In this document: piece after piece, positions 1-16,927 of the stretch
How the letters are laid out: the number at the start of each line of letters is the position of its first letter
Numbering within the stretch: position 1 is the first letter of the stretch
From: Amyelois transitella
Lineage: Eukaryota; Arthropoda; Insecta; Lepidoptera; Pyralidae
Assembly: GCF_032362555.1 (NCBI RefSeq)
Contig: NC_083522.1
Coordinates: 2,830,001 to 2,894,000 of the forward strand
Length of the DNA: 64,000 bases
Reading direction: 5' to 3'
The notes under the pieces: model-generated
What the model was told of the DNA's origin: nothing
Database searches by the model: none
The model's input: the letters and a program-made list of their open reading frames with translations, nothing else
Program-made: the position numbers and the translations under genes

Positions 1-112
1 GTCTTCCCACTCCGACCTTTCCCTCCACACTCTCCTTGTATATCTGCTTAGTCAACCTGCTTTCATTCATCCTCTCCACATGACCGAACCATCTTAACAT
101 ACCCTTTTCTAT
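1..112 (-). repeat. Non-LTR retrotransposon relic (fragment)
   Basis: This stretch closely matches 3535-3650, with the same orientation and only scattered base changes. That larger copy encodes a reverse-transcriptase C-terminal tail on the minus strand. Here only the 3' part is left, and the window edge cuts it. It lies in the VCP intron upstream of the first exon seen. The remaining bases to 439 are AT-rich intron with nothing I recognise. Confidence 0.6.
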
Positions 113-399
113 AGCATTAACGCCATAATTATGAAAAAAAAATTAATTAAGTGCCTTCTGCATTACTACTTTTTATTTTCGCAGAAAACCTTAGTATTTT
201 CGCCAAAATCATTTTTCTTATCCCTCAACTTCATGTAGGTATGTGCTTTGTAATTTTATGTTACAAAGTCAGCAATTCATTGAAAACTTTACCTTCCATA
301 TTTCAACCATATGTGCAAACTTTCCAAATAAAATTACTGTGACTTACAGATGTATAGACAGACAGGTATGACGTAACTAATTGGGCTTTGGCATATTAA

Positions 400-7830
<7,431 letters not shown>

Positions 7831-8775
7831 ACAGTCTCTGTACACCCCGCACAGGACTACTACAACACACACTTGACCTTCTCACAAGACCAAGATTTAC
7901 AGGTGGTTCAAGATGGACCGATATTTCCATACTTATTTAGTATATTCAAACATTTACTTTCGATTCACGAACTTGACAAGGCAAATGTCTTTTGACCGCA
8001 CAGTTAAGGTGAGGAAAGATTAGACGTGTCTTTTCCACGTTCGTCAATCGATCCCGAATAGTTAAAAATGTAATGTTTGTGGTGTGGTCTAGGACCATTA
8101 CATACTTATGTAGAACAGTCCTTTCCAGTAAGTCTCTCAAGTGGTCTTTCTTACTAGCAAGCAAATAGCAACAAAGCTACCAATTGAAATAGTAATACTT
8201 ACATATACATTTGATGACGCAGGATTCGTCTGAAAATAGTACCAAAGTACTTTTCAAACTTACCATACATTCGATAATGTCATAAAAAACAAAAAGTGGT
8301 CAAGTGTGTTGCTCTCCCACTGCATTTTGGAGCATTTCCGACGTAGTAGTTACAATTCCAACGTGACGAACACAAGGGTGGCGAAATAGCGGACTGACAT
8401 TACTAATAAGGAATATCGGTTTAGTAAACGGTGTATCGGTGGCGCTTGCGTCTATTTCCTAATGTCTAAATATTACACCGCGCGCAAGTGAAACTGCGCG
8501 CGGTCATTACAAATTCATCAATTTATGGATACTACGATATATAAATGTATTTATTTTATAAATTGAATCATTCGATAGCATTTGTTTCTGTTCCGATTCG
8601 CTTTATTTAGTTGTAATCGAGTAATTTGTGGAACGCCTCTCGGCGGTAAGATCATATGATATAGGATAATTTTATTGTTAATTGTATTTCCCCAATCCTG
8701 TGTGTAGACGGTCGGTTTGCCGACATTACACAATATTGCAGTGATTTTCTAATAAAAGATTTTTATAGACTAATG
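7831..8775 (+). other. VCP 3' untranslated region
   Basis: About 940 bp follow the stop codon TAA at 7828-7830 before a canonical AATAAA at 8751-8756. No intervening repeat of the families above is seen. Minus-strand open frames here lack family features. The exact cleavage point is inferred, about 15-20 bp past the hexamer. Confidence 0.7.
8751..8756 (+). terminator. Polyadenylation signal AATAAA of VCP
   Basis: First canonical hexamer in a plausible position downstream of the VCP stop. It is followed by a GT/T-rich stretch (gcgttgttttatttc). Confidence 0.65.
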
Positions 8776-9448
8776 CGTTGTTTTATTTCTTAGTTTTAAA
8801 CACCCTCGACTCGTATTGGCAGTATTTTCAGAAAAATGCGCTGTTCTTTTGAATACCGACATAGTATGCGTGTCTATTATAATGTTGTTAGGTTGAATAA
8901 GCTCACTTGCTCACGATAATTAACTTAGAACAGCGAATTTCCAAAGAAGCCGTAACACTTGTGGGAAGTCACCACTTACACATTGTTAAGAAATATGGTC
9001 ATAGAGTAACTAAACACCTCGGCAACAAGTATATTTCAAAGAAACGAATATGCGAAAGAAACAAAGTAATTTTTGTCAGATCTATTTACTGTGAAGGAAT
9101 TTAAAATGAAATTAGCAAAAGAGAAAGCGTAGTGGATTTTATTATATATACCTATATGGCATAAAAATACAAACTAAATTCCAGTACATAAAATCCAGTT
9201 ATTTATAACAGCAATACTGAGAAACTTATTTGCAGAGCAGCTCAGTGAAGCTTTAGCAAATGAGGCCAAAAATTTTATGGAATCATGCTACACCCGTTTT
9301 ACTGCCATCCCTTTTTTCACTTTTGTGAAAAAAACTAAGTCTAAAATCTTCTAATCTCTAATTTGTTCAGAATGAATGATCTAAGCTGTCAGGAATCTTT
9401 CAATAGAATGTTGTAGTTATTAGGATATTGTGTTGCCAAATTATATAT
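8776..9448. other. Intergenic, nothing recognised
   Basis: AT-rich DNA between the VCP end and the SINE. The 65-codon open frame at 8907-9104 has no recognisable domain and no support from splice signals. Confidence 0.5.
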
Positions 9449-9683
9449 ATATATATACGGGACAAATTACACAGATTGAGTTAGCCTCGAAGTAAGTTCG
9501 AAACTTGTGTTACGAGATACTAACTCAACGATACTATATTTTATAATAAATACGTATATAGATAAACATCCAAGACCCAGGCCAATCAGAGAAAGTTCGT
9601 TTCTCATCATGCCCTGGCCGGGATTCGAACCCGGGACCTCCGGTGACACAGACAAGCGCACTACCGCTGCGCCACAGAGGCCG
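9449..9683 (-). mobile_element. tRNA-derived SINE
   Basis: On the minus strand the head begins at about 9683 with gcctctgtggcgcagcggta (A box) followed by gggttcgaatcccggcc (B box). A tRNA-unrelated body follows, ending in an (AT)n-like tract near 9449. A second head-only copy is at 62277-62363. The pol III boxes are intact, but the sequence does not fold as a full tRNA gene and lacks a discrete 3' end. Confidence 0.85.
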
Positions 9684-9983
9684 TTTGAATTGAACCAACT
9701 TTATTACTTTGTAAAAATAAAACCGGCTAATAGATCCTCCTTTTTTGAAGTCGGTTAAATTTTTAAAAACTGAGTGTAACAAAACACTTCTGAATACCGC
9801 TACAAAATCCGTTCAGTGAAACGCGATATAATCGCGGGCAAACATACTACATGTTAAACTGAGATCCAACTTTTTCGATTTAGAGGCAGTTAAACATCGA
9901 AGCCGTGTTCAATGGCTTCAAGCATTGACGTACTATAAACAATTATTGTTTATAGTTGATCGAAGGCTTCAAGCAATAAATAA

Positions 9984-10400
9984 AGCGTTCAGTGGAGCTG
10001 AATCATGAACGTGAGCCCAAATGGGACAGTTAAATGGAATATGTGAAGTCAAAAAATGCAAATCTCCATTATGGCTAAAAACATTTGATGCAACTTACAT
10101 GACTCAGATGACAGAATACAAAGCTCCTGAATACGAGATGTGCGATCTGGAGAAGAAGTTGGTGAGAGAGGCGCAAGACACGCAATCACCACCATGGTTG
10201 GAGACGGAACCAGCAGAGCATTAGAAAGATCGCCCATCGACCCAGAACTCGGACTTAAATTCCGAAGACATTTGCACTTGTGTCCATTGTCTAAACATTG
10301 CTTACCTATTTCTTCCCAAAAAGCATTAGACGTATTTCCAACGAAGTAATCGATATTTCCAAAGATCTAAACCACGATACAAGATTCCAGAATGTTTGAT
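9984..10400 (+). pseudogene. Inverted, decayed partial copy of the 738-residue coiled-coil gene
   Basis: Read on the plus strand, this segment matches the 3' part of the minus-strand gene at 10478-12694, in the same order. Matches include HEREPKWDS against HERQPKWES, MEYVKSKKCK, YEMCDLEKKLVREAQ against YEICDLDTLRKLVKRAQ, and QNSDLNSEDICTC against QYSDLNLEYLCTC. Breaks: a stop replaces the phenylalanine after HERxPKWxS, one A is missing in the run that encodes AKKH in the parent, and a further frame change precedes the QNSDL block. The pair is arranged tail to tail about 80 bp apart. An AATAAA lies nearby (about 10418). It is a pseudogene unless unseen splicing rescues it. Confidence 0.8.
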
Positions 10401-10477
10401 TCGAGTGAATTGTATAAATAAACAGAAATATAATTTATAAAATAATACCACATGTCTCATTTTGAAAACGCATTTAA

Positions 10478-12694
10478 TTAATCAAATTTACAATCTTTTT
10501 TTCTAAATATCTCTTCAAGTTTCGGTGACTCGTCCAACAAGTCTTTTAGGGAATACGCCCTTCTGGTCGCAAACGAAGGAGTCTCTTGGCCTAAGTAAGA
10601 CGGCGTTAGAGACGCGCTCACTACTTTGCACCGAGTCTTAGTTAAGTTCGAGTCAAACAACTTCGACTCTCTTATGAAAGTCTGCAAGAAATTATCTGCT
10701 TCTTCATCGGACAAGCAAGTACAAAGGTATTCCAAGTTCAAGTCAGAGTATTGTGTTTCCACGTCTCTGGTTCTCGGCTCGGGCTTCTCTGGTTCCGGCG
10801 GCGGGGTGCGCTTGCCCTGAGCACGTTTCACCAACTTCCTCAAAGTATCCAAGTCACATATCTCATAATTCGGTAAATCTGGCGCTTCGTATATTGACAT
10901 CTGTCTCATATAGGGAGGTAAATGCTCCTGCAAATGTTTTTTGGCCATTTTAGAACATTTACACTTTTTAGACTTGACATACTCCATAAAGCTCTCCCAT
11001 TTGGGCTGACGTTCATGCTCTAACTCAACTGAACGGAGAACTATTTTATTACCGGAAGGTAACGATTTTAGTGTTTGAGATGACACGGTGCTGGGTTCTG
11101 GATTGTTTGGCAAAGGCGATGCGTCCAGGCGACTGCAGAAGCAATAGGGTATTTTGCATTTACAACATTCTAGTGAAAGTTTTCTAACATTGGTCCATTC
11201 GTTTTGCAAAAGTTGCAATAATGAGCTCTCCAATTTGAGCTCATGTATTTGATCGGACTGGGTACATTTTACTGGAACGCTGTACCTGTAGTCGCGGTAG
11301 TCTGCAAAATCAGAGTCGTCGCCTCGTTTGCCGTGCATGTATCGAATCACTTTGTCAGTAAACATCTCAAAAGTATCGCAAGCAGCATAAATGCATCTCT
11401 TGTTAACTACTATCACAGGAAGTTGAGAAGCACTTGAAGTACAGTGTTTGGGACAAAGATTTTGGTCAATATTTGGTTTGTAACTTTTGTCGCAAAAGAG
11501 AAAATAGGGATGAGGTTGCGGAATCGGCGTATGAAATGAACTTTGTTTCTCACATTCAAAAATGTTACCGCATTCTACAGGGGACTCTACAATTTCATTG
11601 AATTGCATCAACAGCAGTTTCTCTGTGTTGATAAAGAAATCTGCATATTCTGGCAATTCTTTCAAGCTGTAGGACACGAACAGCTGGAATTTCTTTACCA
11701 CTTCACATATTTTTTTGTACCATATATTTTGGAATTCTAGGCGCTTTTGTTCCTTCTCCCTTGCTAATTGTATTTCAAAATCTTTAACCGCCATTTGCTC
11801 TTTAAGACGTCGTGTTTCTTTTGTATGTATCTGTTTCAATTCTTGTATTTCTTTCGCACACACTTCTCGCTCTTTCAAAGCTACGTAAACCTGACAAGCC
11901 AAGTTTTGGCATTCAAGAAGGTTTCTCAGTTTTTCAATTGCCAAATGTTTTTCGACGTTGATGTCATGTATTTGATGCCCCAAGTTGGTCCGGGCTTCTT
12001 CCAAGTTGCGTATAAATTCTGATTTCAATCTGTCCTTTTCATTCATCAGTCGTTCGGTGTAATAATCGTAAAGGGTGGTTGCTTGTTGTTTCAGCATGGT
12101 TTCATAGCGCGTCCGCATGTATTGCAAAGCCTCTGCTTTCACTCGCTTTATGTCCCTGATGGCGGCGGTGAATAGCAAGTCTTCCAGTTTAGTTAGAGAC
12201 GTGCTGTACATGAAACAATACTGATGGAACGCGAGCTCGATCTTCTTCGTGTTCTCTCGAGCTGCATTCATTTCACACTCCTCTTTTTCTTGACGACATT
12301 TCGCATCAATGGTATTCTTCCAATACTCGTCACTTTCTTGAAGTTTCTTTTTCTTGTATTCTGCCATTCGTCTATTGTGGTCTGCAACGATTTTTTCCCC
12401 AAAATGTGCGATGCCGTCGAAACCTAATTTAGAGAGAAATTCTTTTTTCATGGGTTTCATGACCACTCTGCCTTTGAGCAGTTCCTCTGGTGGTATGAAC
12501 CAGTCGTTGCCTCCGCCTTTCATGGGGGGCGCGAGGCCGGCTAACACTTTCAGCTTGGGCCTCATAGAATTGAAATAAACTTTAGCGAGGGCCGGCGTCA
12601 TTCTCTTCTTCATCACGCTTTGCGTCGGCACTGTTTCAGTTTTGAGGAAACAATTCCTCTCGTAATATTCATCGCTCAACTTTGACATGTTCAT
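10478..12694 (-). CDS. Uncharacterised 738-residue coiled-coil protein, intronless
   Basis: I do not recognise a named family with certainty. The single uninterrupted frame starts at an ATG (12692-12694) and ends with TAA at 10478-10480. Visible parts: a basic N-terminal region with GGGNDWFIPPEELLKG (about residues 60-75), and a long charged, heptad-like helix (about 105-330) rich in K/E/Q/R (for example YKKKKLQESDEYW and TKETRRLKEQM). A cysteine-rich middle follows (NLCPKHC, CCKCKIPYCFC), then a proline-rich stretch (RTPPPEPEKPEP) and an acidic/serine C-terminus. There is no signal peptide or membrane segment. The layout recalls cytoskeletal or axonemal coiled-coil proteins, such as C6orf163-like ones, but that is only a resemblance. 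A decayed partial duplicate lies just downstream at 9984-10400. An ATTAAA overlaps the region just after the stop. Confidence 0.85.
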   Translation of the reverse strand: MNMSKLSDEYYERNCFLKTETVPTQSVMKKRMTPALAKVYFNSMRPKLKVLAGLAPPMKGGGNDWFIPPEELLKGRVVMKPMKKEFLSKLGFDGIAHFGEKIVADHNRRMAEYKKKKLQESDEYWKNTIDAKCRQEKEECEMNAARENTKKIELAFHQYCFMYSTSLTKLEDLLFTAAIRDIKRVKAEALQYMRTRYETMLKQQATTLYDYYTERLMNEKDRLKSEFIRNLEEARTNLGHQIHDINVEKHLAIEKLRNLLECQNLACQVYVALKEREVCAKEIQELKQIHTKETRRLKEQMAVKDFEIQLAREKEQKRLEFQNIWYKKICEVVKKFQLFVSYSLKELPEYADFFINTEKLLLMQFNEIVESPVECGNIFECEKQSSFHTPIPQPHPYFLFCDKSYKPNIDQNLCPKHCTSSASQLPVIVVNKRCIYAACDTFEMFTDKVIRYMHGKRGDDSDFADYRDYRYSVPVKCTQSDQIHELKLESSLLQLLQNEWTNVRKLSLECCKCKIPYCFCSRLDASPLPNNPEPSTVSSQTLKSLPSGNKIVLRSVELEHERQPKWESFMEYVKSKKCKCSKMAKKHLQEHLPPYMRQMSIYEAPDLPNYEICDLDTLRKLVKRAQGKRTPPPEPEKPEPRTRDVETQYSDLNLEYLCTCLSDEEADNFLQTFIRESKLFDSNLTKTRCKVVSASLTPSYLGQETPSFATRRAYSLKDLLDESPKLEEIFRKKDCKFD

Positions 12695-13087
12695 AATGGG
12701 AAAATACTTATTATAAAAAATATCAAATTATAATTTTATAAAATGTTTCAATAATATTTATATGATTAAATTGTCACGAAAATTAGCACTTATAATTTTT
12801 TTTTGATGACACCTTTCCATTTTTTAAGTTACGAGTGTATCAAATCTTTTTGGAAATATTTTGAAAAACCGTCTGTAACAATATGGTAATGAGGTGACAA
12901 TCAATTCTGATTCCAGGCGTATTTGATTTAAAATTCTAATTCCATATATGTATAAAACCCGCGCACTATGCTATTCAAGTTCATTTTGTTCAAAATAGCA
13001 TATTTCTGTAAATTATTAAGTTTTTCTAAGAAGCAATGATGTGAAAGATTTCCGTAAAATAAAATCAGAAAAAAGTCAAAAATAACT
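12695..13087. other. Short intergenic region between two minus-strand genes
   Basis: AT-rich, about 390 bp. It should contain the promoter of the coiled-coil gene, but no clear TATA box or initiator is distinguishable. A stretch near 12950-13000 (cccgcgcactatgctattca) has no assigned role. Confidence 0.4.
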
Positions 13088-13093
13088 TTTATT
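13088..13093 (-). terminator. Polyadenylation signal AATAAA of the GON4L-like gene
   Basis: TTTATT on the plus strand, about 53 bp past the stop codon (13146-13148) of the minus-strand gene. Confidence 0.65.
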
Positions 13094-13145
13094 TTATACC
13101 AAGTTATAAATAGTACTTTTGCTTAACATCAACTTTAACGCTTAA

Positions 13146-16100
13146 CTAGGTGACCTCACCAACCGCCATTTTTCGTAACAACGTCATAACGTGACAGAAC
13201 CTCTCTTTGATCTCCGGCACCGACCGATGTGGAAGCAGCTCGCTGATCCTCCCAAACATCTGATCTGAACTAGCTTCTCCTTTTATCACTTGCAACATAG
13301 TCTTATCCTCATCCCTCGTCCAACTATTGCTTTTAATTTCCGTTTTTATTTCAATAGGAATAGGATCTAATTTAGCTTGTTTCGCTTTCGAAACCTCAAT
13401 TTTAGCACACACATTATGTTTGCTGTCTTTCCTATCTCTTTTAGGAATAACGTCAACTTTATCATCTCTCTTCTCTTTTAAATTTTTCTTCGTGTTATTT
13501 TGCAATTTTCCTTTTGCGTTTTTCGGACTATTCATTACGGTCGCTACTGTTTCTTTAACTTTAGTGTTATCGTTTACGTCTTTAGCAGTTTTGGTGGGTG
13601 ACTTGAGTTGTTTTTTTGTTTTCTTGGGTGGGATTTTTTGCGCTCTGCTACGTTTTGGGGAAGACCGTTCCTCTTCGGAGTCAGGTGGAGACAGGTGGCA
13701 GTGGTCGGGGGCTAGCCTCCGCGCGTGGACCCGGTAGGGCTCCTTACTGTAGGGGAACGTCACTCGGGTCGAGCGAAGGAGTCGCCCGTGTTGGAGAAAC
13801 ACTCTGCCGTGAAGATACTGAAAAGAAGAAGGCTCCTAAGAAAGAAGAATATTAAAATTAACACTTAAGTTTAATTTCCTGGTTGAAATAATATGTCAAT
13901 TCTTATGTTAACCATCAAATGATGAGTTCAGATATGGACTGGTGAGCTACTGAATTGAACTTAATTTAGCAGTTGAGCTTTTTTCTTAGTATTTGTTTGT
14001 GCCCTGCTCCGTGCTGCCGGGTAATCATATCTCCTCCGTAGGATTTGCGAAAGTTTAAAAACAGTAATTTCTACTAAATTATACAAAGTTTAGAAGGTTT
14101 CTTAATAAAGAGTCACATACCATAGTATCCAATCCCTCCTTGGCATCAAGTTTCTTCTTGTTATGGCTGCCACCCTGAAACTCCCACACGTCGCAGCCCT
14201 CGTCATTCGTTAGGAAGTTCTCGTTCAGTATATCCACGCCGCTTTCATATGCACTGGAAACAAGGAATGGGAAAAAGAAATGAAGATGGTTGTACCCATG
14301 ATAAGGATTTTTTATGGCTATGACCGCCATGAACAATGGAAAGCTTTAGGCGGCGGTTGGCTAAAACTTTCCTGACACGCCGGCGACACCGTAGGTGAAA
14401 ATGCCATGATACATTCTTAGGATTTACCAGAAATAAATGCAGTCTAGTCTTAAAAGTTCGTTGGGCCACATAATTCTTTTAGCTCACCTATCCGGAGGCC
14501 GTTCATCCATAAACATAGCCGTAAACATTTGCGCAAGTCTCGGATGAGCCCTCAGATGCGGCAGCACCCTGGTCTTGAGGTCTGCGGCCTGCCCACTGTT
14601 GACAGCTGTTGTGATCGCGCGCATTATCTTCCGGAGAACAGTCGGTTTGCGGGAAAATGATTTCTGTGAAAAAAAAAATATTTTGCTAGGTCCAGCTGAT
14701 AATTAACCATATGTGGAAGCATTAAGATTCAATATGACTAAGTATGACGGCGCGCCGCCGAGTGATCCATTTCGGACGAGCCTTACTATTGACAGGAGAG
14801 GGGAGAGTACAAAAAGACATCTTTATTCATTATATCCACAGGGAAAAGTAAAGCGAGGTCATACTAAACCAACTCTTTTTTATTTGTAATGAATAAACTG
14901 AAAAACTTATAAATCGTTTTTTTATAAAAGAGAAATGAAATCTTTTTTTGAAGAGATCTCTATGAGATGCTGCACTTTGAGAGATATGCTTAAACTCTTT
15001 ATGGGATCTTTGAGAGATGATGCTTATCTCTTTCATGAGATATGGTTAAATTTCCTTAAGAAAGATCCAGAAGAATTTGAGCCTTAACTGATGTAACAAT
15101 AATAATAAAATAATTTACTCATTCCAATAAAATTTATGATTGTAAAATATTATCTTTGCAAAATTAACATTTTTTTTATTGATTACTATGTAACTTTTGC
15201 ATATGTAAAAAGCTCACATGATATGGAAAAAAATAACAACAGGCAAATTCGCAATGCAACAATATTTTAGATTTAAAAACATACTATGTAAAAACAACAA
15301 ACGTCTCAATAGTACTATGAAAATTAAAATTTGATATCAACCTTAAAAAAAACTTAAAGTGAGTACATTGCGCAAGTGTTTAACTTTATAAAATCCTTTA
15401 TTTATGAGTCAATACAAATATGCATGTGTTCTTGGATAATTACATTTTGCTACATTTAAATGTGGCATAGCATACTAATGCTTGGGTTGTCAATGGTACT
15501 TAAATTTATAGAGAGAGACATTCCCTCTACAATTCCCATTACATTTTGTTAAATATAATCTAATGCACTAAGTTTACTAACTAGCAGGATGGAATACAGA
15601 ATGAAAGAAATATAGAGTAATAAAAATACTCAGTGGTGCCCTAGAGAAGGCAATGAAACATATGACAGGTTGCAGATAGCACACGGTGTAGAGGGGCAAG
15701 TGAAAGGCAGGAAAGGAACAGATTGGGGGAGAACCTTAGTGAATGACAGATTTAAAAAACCTGTGCCCCACAAATTAAAGAAAAATGTTTTTTTTTAGAA
15801 TTGTTATGATAATATAAATGTATATTGCTATTATATTTTATTACCTGTAAAAGTTCAATGAATCCGGTCATGTGCATAAGAGCAAAATGATCCATAAATC
15901 TCCCAACTTCGGCAGCTTGCTCTGGCCTCAAAAACAGTAAGAACTCCTCAACAATATCTGAGTGTTGTTCACCAAATAACTCCTCAATTTTCCTGTATAA
16001 ATCCACTGGTGATTCTTTCGAGGGATCAAAAGATTTCAAGATGTTTTGGAACTGAACAAACTTATTGGTAGGCACTGACGGGTTGGAGGCAAATCTTGAT

Positions 16101-16927
16101 TGTACTTTTGTGTAATAGGATCGAACTAATGCTGAAAATAATAAAGTGAAACAGTTGACCAATACTGTTAAGACTATTTATAGGTCGGTAACCCAATACC
16201 TACATTCTCTAAGAGGTTGGATAGTGTTTAAATAAATTGTTTGTGATTGTGCTATGCATTTGTAAATTTTAGTTCAGATATTTCAAATGGCATTCTCTCT
16301 TGTTATTTGGAAGGTTTCTTATCAGACAGCCATTTCAATGTTAGTATTTTATTGCAAATGTTGTCTGTTCTAATTATGTAAAAATATTATTATTACAAAA
16401 CATGCAAATCCTTCAAGGGCGATGCCAGCTACTTCTCACCTGTTTCTAGAGCATCTGCTTTTATTTTTGGCGGGTCCTCCTTTTTCTTCGGAGCTGATTT
16501 TGTTTTTGCTTCATTCTGTACGGCTTTAGGAGTCTCTTTCGCAATTACTAGAGGTGGCGGCTGAAAATAAATCGCAAGATTATTTTATGTATTGACAACA
16601 AAAATGGCGACGAATAATGACTGTAATCTAATGCAGCTTCATATTAAAAATCTTGCATTCTGATGGTTCTAATGCCTTAGATCAAGTAACCCAGAGCTTG
16701 GGAATACCACTAAGACTAATTTTGAGGGCAAAAGGTAAAGAATTGAACGTCTTAATTGGCTGAAATTCTAGAAAAAACATATAGGTACAAGTGTCTTCAC
16801 TCACCTCTGGATTAATTACTGGTTTTGCCAAGGAATGTTGACTGAAAAAGCTAGTGCTTGGCTCAAGCTTATTTCCAAAAGCATCCTGGCTTTCTCTCGA
16901 AAAAAGGATGGGCATCGAAGGCAGCAT
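13146..16927 (-). CDS. GON4L-like protein, short form with PAH-like and SANT-like regions (six exons)
   Basis: Exons in transcript order: 16805-16927, 16440-16560, 15845-16131, 14488-14663, 14121-14253 and 13146-13817. All have GT-AG borders, phases agree, and the total is 503 residues. GON4L (muscle wasted in Drosophila) is a nuclear co-repressor tied to the YY1/SIN3A/HDAC system. Support: the third exon reads PVDLYRKIEELFGEQH and FLLFLRPEQAAEVG, a paired-amphipathic-helix-like region. The fourth has LKTRVLPHLRAHPRLAQMF. The last has a Lys/Pro-rich nuclear-type linker and a SANT/Myb-like end (SWTRDEDKTMLQ, PEIKERFCHVM). The first ATG is preceded in frame by TAA with no AG between, which supports it as the start. 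Human GON4L exceeds 2,000 residues, so this corresponds only to the C-terminal third. Family assignment is from memory of these motifs. Confidence 0.75.

Noticed and set aside
9595-9683. Possible tRNA gene (A and B boxes)
   Set aside because: The tRNA-like head runs directly into a tRNA-unrelated body, and the head recurs at 62277; it is a SINE.
13327-13737. Plus-strand hydrophobic frame of 136 codons
   Set aside because: Antisense to the lysine-rich linker of the GON4L-like last exon; AAA/AAG codons read backwards give Phe/Leu-rich frames.
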